Positions 1-7,601 of a stretch of DNA of 64,000 bases are shown piece by piece (position 1 is the stretch's first letter; each line of letters opens with the position of its first letter). Under the pieces are notes generated by a model, which saw nothing but the letters and a program-made list of their open reading frames with translations, had not been told where the DNA came from and searched no databases. Source of the DNA: an uncultured Hyphomicrobiales bacterium (lineage in GTDB: Bacteria > Pseudomonadota > Alphaproteobacteria > Rhizobiales > Xanthobacteraceae); NCBI GenBank assembly GCA_903878085.1, contig CAIRGJ010000054.1, positions 1 to 64,000 on the forward strand, read 5' to 3'. The position numbers were made by a program, and so were the translations under genes.

Positions 1-120
1 CGCCGAGAGGCGCCCGCGTTCTCCAAAAGGGAACGCGGCTACTGCAAGACTGGTGCGCCGCTCGGTGCTCCATCCCCTCGGCTTTTTCCGAGGGGGACGA
101 AAGGGAAGACGGCGTACCCC

Positions 121-177
121 GCGCCGCAAAGAACAGGGGCGCACAAGTGCGTCCTGTTGGAATACGGGCGATGACGC
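121..177. repeat. Direct repeat, copy 1, with inserted hairpin
   Basis: The 13 bases at 121-133 (gcgccgcaaagaa) and the 17 bases at 161-177 (aatacgggcgatgacgc) recur fused together at 334-361. In this copy about 27 extra bases sit between them, and these form an imperfect hairpin (aacagg near 132-137, cctgtt at 153-158, with gcgca/tgcgt inside). The arrangement suggests either insertion of a small palindrome into this copy or its clean loss from the other. Confidence 0.6.
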
Positions 178-192
178 ATGGCCACTTTCTTC

Positions 193-324
193 ACCTCCCC
201 CTGGAGGGGGGAGGTCGACAGCCGGAGCGAAGCGACGGCTGGCGGGAGGGGGTGAACGCGAACGAAGTATCACCCCACCCCGATTGCACTTCGCGCAATC
301 GACCCTCCCCCTCCAGGGGAGGGT
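193..324. repeat. Cluster of palindromic intergenic elements
   Basis: Four inverted repeats lie in a row: acctcccc/ggggaggt (193-200, 208-215), agccg/cggct (220-224, 236-240), cgattgc/gcaatcg (281-287, 295-301) and accctcccc/ggggagggt (302-310, 316-324). The region reads as the palindromic intergenic repeats common in Bradyrhizobium relatives. The open frames through it are compositional accidents. No gene is seen in bases 1-429. Confidence 0.6.
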
Positions 325-333
325 GAAGAAGAA

Positions 334-361
334 GCGCCGCAAAGAATACGGGCGATGACGC
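334..361. repeat. Direct repeat, copy 2, without insert
   Basis: This 28-base stretch joins the two halves of the repeat at 121-177 without the hairpin insert. It ends 68 bases before the start codon of the first gene. Confidence 0.6.
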
Positions 362-429
362 TTGCCCGCTTGACCGGCGCGCCATTGGCAGTGATTTTGC
401 ATCTAACCTTCCGAACAGGACTTTCCCGC

Positions 430-609
430 ATGGCCGCTTCCCTCGACGATTTCATCGCAGCCGCGGCGGCAGCCCTCGATCTGCCGCTGGAGCCGGCCTG
501 GCAACCCGCGATCAAGGCCAATCTCGAGGTCAGCCTGCGGCTCGCCAATCTGGTCGCCGAGTTCGACTTGCCGGACGCGGCCGAGCCCGCTCCGATCTTC
601 AAGGCTTGA
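430..609 (+). CDS. DUF4089 small subunit, AtzG/HpxX-like
   Basis: This 59-residue, mostly helical, Ala/Leu-rich protein begins at ATG 430 and ends at the sequence PAPIFKA. Length, composition and position four bases before an AtzE-type amidase match the DUF4089 family. Known members are AtzG, which forms a complex with 1-carboxybiuret hydrolase AtzE, and HpxX of oxalurate breakdown. I infer that it is the non-catalytic partner of the next gene. An upstream in-frame ATG at 355 would add 25 residues but falls in the intergenic repeat, so the shorter start is preferred. Confidence 0.75.
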   Translation: MAASLDDFIAAAAAALDLPLEPAWQPAIKANLEVSLRLANLVAEFDLPDAAEPAPIFKA

Positions 610-613
610 CGCA

Positions 614-1999
614 ATGGCCGACGATTTGAGTTGGGCAACATCTTCCGCCATCGCCAAGGCGGTCGCCTCGGGCGCGGCGACGGCATCGAGCGTCACCGAA
701 GCGACGCTCGCCCGCATCGCCAGGCTAAACCCCACGCTCAACGCCTTCACCACGGTCACGGCGGAGCGCGCGCGGGCGCGGGCCAAAGCCATCGATGCCG
801 CCGACAAGTCTAAGCTGCCGCTGGCCGGCGTGCCCTTCGCGGTGAAGAATCTTTTCGACATCGCAGGCATCCCGACCGTCGCCGGCTCCAAGATCAACCG
901 CGCGCATGCGCCGGCGAAAAAAGATTCCCCGCTCATTGCTCGATTGGAGGCGGCGGGCGCCGTGCTGGTCGGCGCGCTCAACATGGGCGAATACGCCTAC
1001 GATTTCACCGGCGAGAACCTGCACGACGGCCCATCGCGCAATCCGCACGACATCACGCGCATGAGCGGCGGCTCGTCCGGCGGATCGGGCAGCGCGGTCG
1101 GCGGCGGCCTGGTGCCGCTGGCGCTCGGGTCCGATACGAATGGGTCCACAAGAGTGCCGTCGTCGCTGTGCGGCATTTTCGGCCTGAAGCCGACTTATGG
1201 ACGGCTGACGCGCGCCAACTCTTTTCCCTTCGTCGCCAGCCTCGATCATCTCGGACCCTTCGCGCGCTCGGCGCGCGATTTGGCGTTGAGCTACGACGCG
1301 ATGCAGGGCTTCGACGCCGAAGACGCGGCCTGCGTCGATCGCGGCGTCGAGCCGGCGTTGCCGCTTATCGACAAAGGCATCAGCGGACTGCGCATCGCCA
1401 GCGCCGGCGGTTATTTCCGCAAGGGCGCATCGCCGGAAGCGCTATCGGCACTCGACAGCGTCGCCAAGGCGCTCAATGTGCGCACTGAGGTTGAAATTCC
1501 CGAAGCGGCGAGGGCGCGCGCCGCGGCTTACGTCATCACCACCACCGAAGGCGCGGCGCTGCATCTCGATCGCCTGCGCCAGCAGGCCAACGACTTCGAC
1601 CCGGCGGTGCGCGACCGGCTGATCGCCGGCGCCATGGTGCCGGCGACGCTGGTCGTGAAGGCGCAGAACTTTCGCCGCTGGTATCGCGACCGCGTGCTGG
1701 AATTGTTCAAGGATTGCGACGCGATTCTCGCCCCCGCCACCCCGGTCACCGCGCCCAAGCTCGGCCAGGTCAACTTCATGCTCGACGGCGTCGAACTACC
1801 CGTGCGCGCCAATATGGGCATCTACACGCAGCCGATCTCGTTCATCGGTCTGCCGGTGGTGGCGGTGCCGGTGCCGGGGAAGCCGCTGCCGATCGCGGTG
1901 CAGATCATTTGCGCGCCGTGGCGCGAAGACGTCGCCTTGCGCATTGCGCAGGCGCTGGAACAGATGGGCGTCTGCGTGGCGCCAAGACCAAATCTCTAG
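614..1999 (+). CDS. AtzE/HpxY-family amidohydrolase (amidase signature)
   Basis: The 461-residue protein belongs to the amidase signature family, which hydrolyses carbon-nitrogen bonds with a Ser-cisSer-Lys triad. The triad is visible as Lys78 (VPFAVKN), Ser154 in SGGSSGGSGS (151-160) and Ser178 in GSDTNGSTR. The preceding DUF4089 gene and following DUF3225 gene give the gene order of atzG-atzE-atzH and hpxX-hpxY-hpxZ, so a ureide-type substrate such as carboxybiuret or oxalurate is likely. The exact substrate cannot be read from sequence. The protein should be cytoplasmic; no signal peptide is seen. It starts four bases after the DUF4089 stop. Confidence 0.85.
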   Translation: MADDLSWATSSAIAKAVASGAATASSVTEATLARIARLNPTLNAFTTVTAERARARAKAIDAADKSKLPLAGVPFAVKNLFDIAGIPTVAGSKINRAHAPAKKDSPLIARLEAAGAVLVGALNMGEYAYDFTGENLHDGPSRNPHDITRMSGGSSGGSGSAVGGGLVPLALGSDTNGSTRVPSSLCGIFGLKPTYGRLTRANSFPFVASLDHLGPFARSARDLALSYDAMQGFDAEDAACVDRGVEPALPLIDKGISGLRIASAGGYFRKGASPEALSALDSVAKALNVRTEVEIPEAARARAAAYVITTTEGAALHLDRLRQQANDFDPAVRDRLIAGAMVPATLVVKAQNFRRWYRDRVLELFKDCDAILAPATPVTAPKLGQVNFMLDGVELPVRANMGIYTQPISFIGLPVVAVPVPGKPLPIAVQIICAPWREDVALRIAQALEQMGVCVAPRPNL

Positions 2000-2011
2000 G
2001 GAGTGAACACA

Positions 2012-2401
2012 ATGGAAGTCGACCTGCCGGAGGTCGTGGCCGAAGTGCGCGCCGCCTTCGATGCTTACGAAGTAGCCTTGGTGAATAACGACGTCGATGC
2101 GCTCAACGCGATGTTCCGCGACGATCCGCGCACCATCCGCTACGGCGCCGGCGAAAATCTCTACGGCTATTCGGAAATCAAATCGTTCCGCGTCGCGCGC
2201 TCGCCGGTCGGCCTCGGCCGCACCATTTCAAAAACGGTGATTACGACTTACGGCCGCGAATTCGCGGTGGCCTCGACGTTGTACGAGCGGCCTTCCGCTG
2301 CCGGCAAGATCGGCCGCCAGATGCAGACCTGGGTGAAATTCCCCGAAGGCTGGCGCGTCGTCGCCGCCCACGTCAGCCTGATCGATCCGCCGAAGACTTG
2401 A
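2012..2401 (+). CDS. hpxZ: HpxZ/AtzH-like DUF3225 protein
   Basis: The 129-residue protein has the compact alpha-beta fold pattern of the SnoaL-like DUF3225 family, to which HpxZ (oxalurate catabolism) and AtzH (cyanuric acid pathway) belong. Clear family sequence is seen in MFRDDPRTIRYG and WVKFPEGWRVVAAHVS. ATG 2012 is chosen because AGGGAG at 1998-2003 lies eight bases upstream; the GTG at 2003 would overlap that site. It follows the amidase by 12 bases and closes the three-gene set. AtzH acts on dicarboxylated urea in the cyanuric acid route, and a similar auxiliary role is inferred. Confidence 0.8.
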   Translation: MEVDLPEVVAEVRAAFDAYEVALVNNDVDALNAMFRDDPRTIRYGAGENLYGYSEIKSFRVARSPVGLGRTISKTVITTYGREFAVASTLYERPSAAGKIGRQMQTWVKFPEGWRVVAAHVSLIDPPKT

Positions 2402-2409
2402 TCTACTTT

Positions 2410-2464
2410 CCCCGGACGCGGTGCAACACGAAGCTTAGCGGAGTGTTGCACCGCAGATCCGGGG
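2410..2464. repeat. Long imperfect palindrome, intergenic repeat
   Basis: The outer arms ccccgga/tccgggg (2410-2416, 2458-2464) and inner arms of 11 bases (2419-2429, 2443-2453, cggtgcaacac/gtgttgcaccg) make a strong stem. It resembles a repeat seen between many genes of Bradyrhizobium-type genomes, by recognition only. It lies between two convergent operons and could also stop transcription of the hpxZ-like gene. Confidence 0.6.
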
Positions 2465-2536
2465 CCTTTCCAAATTCCGGAGTTCGTAACGATCCCGGTT
2501 CTGCAGTCCACCGCTTCGCGCTGCGCTGCGCCCGGG

Positions 2537-2572
2537 ACAAACAAAAACGCCGCGGCCCGAAAGCCGCGGCGT
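2537..2572 (-). terminator. Rho-independent terminator of the 5806-2593 operon
   Basis: Read on the minus strand, a perfect ten-base-pair GC stem (2563-2572 with 2547-2556, loop 2557-2562) is followed by a T-rich run (TTTTTGTTTG). It lies 20 bases after the stop of the Bug protein gene and fits an intrinsic terminator well. Confidence 0.85.
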
Positions 2573-2592
2573 GATTTACGAAAAGGAGTGAC

Positions 2593-3564
2593 TTACTCGA
2601 CGCTTACGCCGCTGGCCTTGATCGGCGCTTCCCATTTCTTGATTTCGTCGGCGGTGAACTTGGCGAGATAGGCCGAGCTCTGCCGGTCGGGCGCGACGAT
2701 CATGGCGCCGAGGCCTTGCAGGCGCTCTTTGACCGACGGCGTGTTCATCGCTTCGACCGCGACGTCGTGCAGCTTCTTGACGACATCGGCCGGCGCGCCC
2801 TTCGGTAGATAGATCGCGTTCCAGGTATAGGCCTGCACGTCGAGGCCCTGTTCGCGCGTGGTCTGTAAGTTCGGCAGCACCGGCGAGCGATCCGCGGTCA
2901 TGATCGCCAATGCGCGCACCGTGCCGCCGTCGATCTGCGCCTTGGCGGTCGAGACGATCTCGCACAGGAAGTCGATGCGGCCGGCGACCAGATCCTGCAT
3001 CGCAGGTCCCGTGCCTTTGTAGGGCACATGGGTGATGTCGGTGCCCATCGCGGTATTGAGCACGACGCAGCCGAGATGCGTGGCGGAGCCGGCGCCAGCC
3101 GAGCCGAACTGCATCTTGCTCTGGTTCGCCTTGGAATAGGCAACGAATTCCTGGAGGTTCTGCGCCGGCAGGTCCTTGCGCACCAGGAGCGCGATCGGCA
3201 CGTCGGCGATCAGCACCACCGGGGTGAAATCGGTGATCGCGTTGTAGAGCGGCTTTTTATACAGCGTCTGGCCCTGCGCGTGGGTGCCGACGGTGCCGAG
3301 CGTCATGGTGTAGCCATCGGGCGTGGCGTCGGCGCCGCGTTTGGAACCGCTCATGCCGCCTGCGCCGCCGACGTTTTCGACGATCACGGTGTGGCCCATG
3401 ATTTCGCCCATGCGCTGCGCCATGATGCGGCCGAGCACGTCGGTCGGACCGCCGGCGGCGAACGGAATGATCATGGTCAGGGTACGGTTGGGAAACTGCG
3501 CGTGGGCGGCGCCGGTCAGCGCCAGCAGTATTGCCAGCGCGGCGCTATAGATTGTTCTTTTCAT
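2593..3564 (-). CDS. Bug/TctC-family periplasmic substrate-binding protein
   Basis: The 323-residue protein has a Sec signal peptide (MKRTIYSAALAILLALTGAAHA) followed by the Bug-family start FPNRTLTMIIPFAAGGPTD. Other typical family segments are ATPDGYTM, VPYKGTGPAMQDLVAGRIDF and LPNLQTTREQGL. Such proteins capture small carboxylates or amides for TctAB-type transporters, but no tctA or tctB is present in the window. ATG 3564 is chosen because GGAGG lies seven bases upstream; a frame start at 3594 would put residues before the signal peptide. It is last in a same-strand group with the M24 hydrolase and 2-hydroxyacid dehydrogenase, suggesting one catabolic unit. Confidence 0.9.
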   Translation of the reverse strand: MKRTIYSAALAILLALTGAAHAQFPNRTLTMIIPFAAGGPTDVLGRIMAQRMGEIMGHTVIVENVGGAGGMSGSKRGADATPDGYTMTLGTVGTHAQGQTLYKKPLYNAITDFTPVVLIADVPIALLVRKDLPAQNLQEFVAYSKANQSKMQFGSAGAGSATHLGCVVLNTAMGTDITHVPYKGTGPAMQDLVAGRIDFLCEIVSTAKAQIDGGTVRALAIMTADRSPVLPNLQTTREQGLDVQAYTWNAIYLPKGAPADVVKKLHDVAVEAMNTPSVKERLQGLGAMIVAPDRQSSAYLAKFTADEIKKWEAPIKASGVSVE

Positions 3565-3634
3565 GGTGTTTCCTCCAAATGAAGAGGAAAACACATACGC
3601 TTCGTGTGAGTCAGGTCAAGCTGCAGCGCACGCG

Positions 3635-4831
3635 TCAGCCGGCTTCGACCACCTCTTCAGGGAACTGGTGCAGCCGGTCGCCCGGACCGTTACCGCCGAT
3701 GATGTAATTGTCGCACAGCCAGTTCAGATAGCCGGCGTGGATATAAGTCGGGTGCACGACGATATTCATGTCCTTTTCGATCGCCATCGGCTCGTCGTTG
3801 CGCACCAGCGGCCGCTCGACCAGGTCGTAGCCCTGGCCGTGGCAATAGAGTCGCGCTTCCATCGGCCGGCCGTTCTTGCGCATGAAAGCGTTGAAGCCGT
3901 CCCAGACGTCCTTCGACGGCGTGCCCGGCTTGAGCAGGTCGAGCGTGACCTTGCGTGCTTCCATGACGAAGGCGAGTTCGTCCTTCATTTCCTGCGGCAC
4001 CTTCACGCCGACGACGCAGGAGCGGCCGAGCTCGGTGTACATGCCGCCCGGTCCGTTGTCCTCGACCAGCAAAGCGATCTGGTCGCCTTTCTCGATGACG
4101 CGGTTCTGCAAATGCTTGTTGGCGAATTTCGACGGCGTGCCGAGCGGCATCGAGGCGCAAAGGTAGATGCCGTTCTCGCTGCCGTGCGACACGCTGTACT
4201 GCTGCGCAATCGCCGCGACTTCGGTGTCGCGCATGCCGGGCTTGGCGGCGGCGAAGGCGGCGCGCATGGCGCCGTCCTGCATCGCTGCGGCGCGCTTGAT
4301 CAGCTCCATCTCCTCGGCGCTCTTAATGACCTTGATGCGGTCGACCATGTCGGAGGCATCGACATAACGCGCCTTTGGGAAGCTGCGCTTGACGTAATCG
4401 AGCATCGCGTAGGACATCTGATAGGTGCCGACATAGCCGATAGTGCCGTTGCGGAACGGCTCCAGCGCCTTGGCGGCAAGCTCGGGGTCGTAATCTTTGG
4501 TGTAATGCGCCGAGGCGTAGCTCGGCGTCGTCATGATGCGCTTGACGCCGCGCCAGTTGACGTCGCCTTGCGCCGTGGTCTCGTTGCTGCCAAACGGGCC
4601 CTGGCAGACGACGGACATTTCATCGTCACGGGGAAAAATCACGGTGTTGGGATAGCCGTTGGTCGCCGGCATATCCGTAAAGTAACGGACGTAACCGCCC
4701 ATGTGATCGTTGTTGTTCTGCATCAACAGCACGTCGATCTTGGCGTCGGCCATCGCGGCGCGCACCAGCTTCCAGCGGCGCTCCAGTTCGGCGGTCGAGA
4801 TCGGGGCGTTCAGTCGTTCCGACAAAGCCAT
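3635..4831 (-). CDS. M24 (creatinase/Xaa-Pro peptidase-like) hydrolase
   Basis: The 398-residue protein has an N-terminal creatinase-type domain (about 15-165) and a pita-bread M24 domain (about 170-395). Members include Xaa-Pro peptidases, which bind two metals, and creatinase, which binds none. The usual metal ligands are only partly kept: the His-Gly motif is present as CHGQGYD, the expected Glu-Pro is VVHP, and the two early Asp positions appear to be VED and TEL. A metal-free creatinase-like or specialised role is therefore plausible. It starts three bases after the dehydrogenase stop and lies 70 bases before the Bug gene. Confidence 0.75.
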   Translation of the reverse strand: MALSERLNAPISTAELERRWKLVRAAMADAKIDVLLMQNNNDHMGGYVRYFTDMPATNGYPNTVIFPRDDEMSVVCQGPFGSNETTAQGDVNWRGVKRIMTTPSYASAHYTKDYDPELAAKALEPFRNGTIGYVGTYQMSYAMLDYVKRSFPKARYVDASDMVDRIKVIKSAEEMELIKRAAAMQDGAMRAAFAAAKPGMRDTEVAAIAQQYSVSHGSENGIYLCASMPLGTPSKFANKHLQNRVIEKGDQIALLVEDNGPGGMYTELGRSCVVGVKVPQEMKDELAFVMEARKVTLDLLKPGTPSKDVWDGFNAFMRKNGRPMEARLYCHGQGYDLVERPLVRNDEPMAIEKDMNIVVHPTYIHAGYLNWLCDNYIIGGNGPGDRLHQFPEEVVEAG

Positions 4832-4834
4832 AAC

Positions 4835-5806
4835 TCAGTCTCCCCAAGATGCGGGTTTGTGCACGATGTTGATCATGCTTTTGAGATCGTTATTGAGAAA
4901 CTTTTCCATATTGCCGGCAATGGTCGGCATGGCGCGGTCTTCGTAGCCGTGCGAATAGCCGCCGAGATGCGGAAAGATCGTGATGTTCTTGGCTTTCCAC
5001 AGCGGATTGTCGGGCGGCAGCGGTTCCTGCGAGAACACGTCGAGGGCCGCGCCCGCGATCTGGCCGTTCTCGAGGGCGGCGATCAAGGCCGGCTCGTCGA
5101 CCACGCCGCCGCGCGCGACATTGACCAGATAAGCGGTGGGCTTCATGGCGACGAAGACTTTGTCGTTGATGATGCCGCGGGTTTCCGGCGTCAGCGGCGC
5201 CAGCGCCACCAGATAATCGAGCTCACCGGCCAGCATGGTCAGTTCATTGCGCGGCGCGACGCGGTCGAAACCCAGTGTGCTGCGCGGGCTGCCGGAAAAC
5301 CCGATCACGGTCATGCCGAAGGCCTTGCAGATCGGCGCCAGATATTCCGCGATCAGGCCGACGCCGAGAATGCCGACGGTCTTGCCTTCGAGCAGTTGCG
5401 ACGGCCAGCGTTCCCAGGCGCTGCGCTCCTGCGCGCGTGCCGAACGCGGCAGGTCGCGCGCCAGCGACAGCATGTAGGCGATGGTGGCTTCCGACACCGG
5501 CGCACCGTGGATGCCGCGCACATTGGTGACGACCACTTCTTTGCCGAGCGAGGGCAGGTCGACGATGTTGTCGACCCCGGTGCCGAGCGCCTGGATCCAT
5601 TTCAGCTTGGGCGCGTCGCGCACCACATGGTCGGCCATCGGCGGCGAAAAGCACAGCAGCACCTCGGTGTCGGCGATATAGGGGCCGATATCGTTATGGT
5701 GGCCGACGACGTTGATGGTCAGTTGCGGAAACCGCTCCAGCAGCATGGCCTTGTAACGGGCCCGCATGGCTTCCTGGACTTCGGAGAGGATCAGAATGTT
5801 TGTCAT
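4835..5806 (-). CDS. D-isomer-specific 2-hydroxyacid dehydrogenase
   Basis: The 323-residue protein interconverts a 2-hydroxy acid and a 2-oxo acid with NAD(P). The NAD-binding segment is KTVGILGVGLIAEYLAP, and the catalytic triad is seen as Arg in VNVARGGVVDE, Glu in DVFSQEPLP and His in FPHLGGYS. The start MTNILIL at 5806 is preferred because family members begin just before the first beta strand; an extension to 5869 is possible but atypical. It is first of three same-strand genes with an M24 hydrolase and a Bug binding protein. The substrate is not evident. Confidence 0.85.
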   Translation of the reverse strand: MTNILILSEVQEAMRARYKAMLLERFPQLTINVVGHHNDIGPYIADTEVLLCFSPPMADHVVRDAPKLKWIQALGTGVDNIVDLPSLGKEVVVTNVRGIHGAPVSEATIAYMLSLARDLPRSARAQERSAWERWPSQLLEGKTVGILGVGLIAEYLAPICKAFGMTVIGFSGSPRSTLGFDRVAPRNELTMLAGELDYLVALAPLTPETRGIINDKVFVAMKPTAYLVNVARGGVVDEPALIAALENGQIAGAALDVFSQEPLPPDNPLWKAKNITIFPHLGGYSHGYEDRAMPTIAGNMEKFLNNDLKSMINIVHKPASWGD

Positions 5807-5920
5807 GGCGGGCTGGTATAGAGGGAAACGCATTCCGGGCAAATGCCGATCCGTCCCGGTGGCCCGCATCGCGGGCCTGCGTTAGAATTCCGCGGGGCTG
5901 CCATTACGAAAGACATCGCT

Positions 5921-6127
5921 ATGCCAATCGATTTGAGCGCCGTGGACTAGGTTTATGTCGGGGTGCTGGCGGTCTTCGCCTTTTTCGCCACCGTGGTCGG
6001 CAATCTGCTGTCCTTCAACCACCGCGGGCTCGCGGCGCTGCTGGCGGCGGCGACTTTTGCGGCCCTGTTCGTGGCCTGGACCTATTATCCGCACGGCCTG
6101 CCACTGCCGATCCGGCTCGCGCCTTGA
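5921..6127 (+). pseudogene. Small membrane protein gene with an in-frame TAG at codon 10
   Basis: Reading from ATG 5921 gives MPIDLSAVD, then TAG at 5948-5950, then VYVGVLAVFAFFATVVGNLLSF and a second hydrophobic stretch ending WTYYPHGLPLPIRLAP and TGA 6125-6127. The 68-codon frame is otherwise intact, with two likely membrane segments. A single G-to-A change would turn Trp TGG into TAG. Restart at GTG 5963 could still give a 54-residue membrane protein. Either the gene is recently broken, the base is wrong, or translation starts late. It lies between the minus-strand dehydrogenase and the CoA-transferase genes. Confidence 0.6.
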
Positions 6128-6199
6128 CCTTGCTTGACCTTTTCTATCGGCCATAGTCCATGTAAAGCTATTGTTGGCTGGAGAATTGGGCAGGAGTTC

Positions 6200-6931
6200 A
6201 TGAAAAAAGTATATCCCGACGCGAAATCGGCCTTGGCCGGCGTGGTCAAGGACGGCATCACCGTCATGGCCGGCGGCTTCGGCCTTTGCGGCATGCCGTC
6301 GACGCTGATCGCGGCGCTCCGCGATTCCGGCGTGAAAAACCTGACATGCGTCTCTAACAATGCCGGCATCGACGGCGCGGGACTCGGCCTGCTGCTGGAG
6401 ACGCGCCAGATCAAGAAAATGATCGCGTCCTATGTCGGCGAGAACAAATTGTTCGCGCAGCAATATCTGGCCGGCGATCTCGAGATCGAATTCAACCCAC
6501 AGGGCACCATGGCCGAGCGTATCCGGGCCGGCGGCGCCGGCATCGCGGCCTTCTTCACCAAGACCGGCGTCGGCACCCTGATCGCCGAAGGCAAGGAAGA
6601 GCGCGAGTTCAACGGCCAGCGCTACATCATGGAGACCGGGCTTTTGGCCGACGTCTCGCTGGTGCATGCCTGGAAAGGCGACACCGAAGGCAACCTCGTC
6701 TACCGCAAGACCGCGCGGAACTTTAATCCGATGATGGCGACGGCGGGCAAGATCACCATCGCCGAAGTCGAACATCTGGTGGAGCCGGGCGAACTCGACG
6801 GCGACGCCATCATCACGCCGGGCGTTTTCGTCCAGCGCATCATTCACACGACTGCCGAGAAGCGGATCGAGCAGCGCACCGTGCGCAAGCGCACGCCGGC
6901 GCCCGCTTTTGGCACAGGGGGAGAAGTCTAA
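6200..6931 (+). CDS. scoA: 3-oxoacid CoA-transferase, subunit A
   Basis: The 243-residue protein is the alpha subunit of a class I CoA-transferase that moves CoA from succinyl-CoA or a similar donor to a 3-oxo acid. Family sequence includes [29 protein letters not shown] and the glycine-rich [20 protein letters not shown] 6200 is chosen because CAGGAG lies just upstream and family members start with a charged helix. A longer frame from 6134 is not supported. Its TAA stop overlaps the ATG of the next gene. Confidence 0.9.
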   Translation: MKKVYPDAKSALAGVVKDGITVMAGGFGLCGMPSTLIAALRDSGVKNLTCVSNNAGIDGAGLGLLLETRQIKKMIASYVGENKLFAQQYLAGDLEIEFNPQGTMAERIRAGGAGIAAFFTKTGVGTLIAEGKEEREFNGQRYIMETGLLADVSLVHAWKGDTEGNLVYRKTARNFNPMMATAGKITIAEVEHLVEPGELDGDAIITPGVFVQRIIHTTAEKRIEQRTVRKRTPAPAFGTGGEV

Positions 6932-7596
6932 TGCCCTGGACTCGCGATCAGATGGCGGAGCGCGCCGCCAAGGAACTGCGCGACGGCTTCTACGTCAATC
7001 TCGGCATCGGCATTCCGACGCTGGTGTCGAACTACATTCCCGACGGCATGAGCGTGCAGCTGCAAAGCGAGAACGGCATGCTCGGCTTCGGCCCGTTCCC
7101 TTACGAGGGCGACGAAGACCCGGACCTGATCAATGCCGGCAAGCAGACCGTCACCGAGCTGGCGACCACCAGCTATTTCTCCTCGGCCGATTCATTCGCG
7201 ATGATCCGCGGCGGTCACATCGACATCGCGCTGTTGGGCGCCATGCAGGTGGCGGAGAACGGCGATCTCGCCAACTGGATGATCCCCGGTAAGATGGTCA
7301 AGGGCATGGGCGGCGCCATGGATCTGGTGGCCGGCGTCAAGAAAGTCGTCGTCATCATGGAGCATTCGGCCAAGGCCAAGGACGGCACGGTCGAGGCCAA
7401 GCTGCTGCATAAGTGCACGTTGCCGCTTACGGGTGCGGGCGTCATCGACATGGTGATCACCGATCTGGCGGTGTTTACCATCGACAAGGTCAAAGGCGGC
7501 ATGACGCTGATCGAACTCGCGCCCGGCGTGACGGTCGATGAGGTCAAGCAGAAGACTGAGGCCGGCTTCGCTATCGACGCCAAGCTGAAGCACTAG
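6931..7596 (+). CDS. scoB: 3-oxoacid CoA-transferase, subunit B
   Basis: The 221-residue beta subunit carries the catalytic Glu47 in [10 protein letters not shown], the residue that forms the glutamyl-CoA intermediate in this family. NLGIGIPT and the segment [20 protein letters not shown] are also typical. The start overlaps the subunit A stop by one base (TAATG), a sign of coupled translation of the two subunits. The gene ends five bases before a convergent oxidoreductase. A role in ketone body or aromatic 3-oxo acid use is inferred; succinyl-CoA:3-oxoacid specificity is the best guess. Confidence 0.9.
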   Translation: MPWTRDQMAERAAKELRDGFYVNLGIGIPTLVSNYIPDGMSVQLQSENGMLGFGPFPYEGDEDPDLINAGKQTVTELATTSYFSSADSFAMIRGGHIDIALLGAMQVAENGDLANWMIPGKMVKGMGGAMDLVAGVKKVVVIMEHSAKAKDGTVEAKLLHKCTLPLTGAGVIDMVITDLAVFTIDKVKGGMTLIELAPGVTVDEVKQKTEAGFAIDAKLKH

Positions 7597-7601
7597 CCGC
7601 G

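Noticed and set aside
53-358. A 101-codon plus-strand frame at the left edge
   Set aside because: It runs through palindromic repeats and encodes an Arg/Gly-rich low-complexity string with no ribosome site.
3563-5821. A 752-codon open frame on the plus strand opposite the M24 and dehydrogenase genes
   Set aside because: It mirrors two well-recognised minus-strand genes, is rich in His, Arg and Asp from reversed codons, and shows no family pattern.
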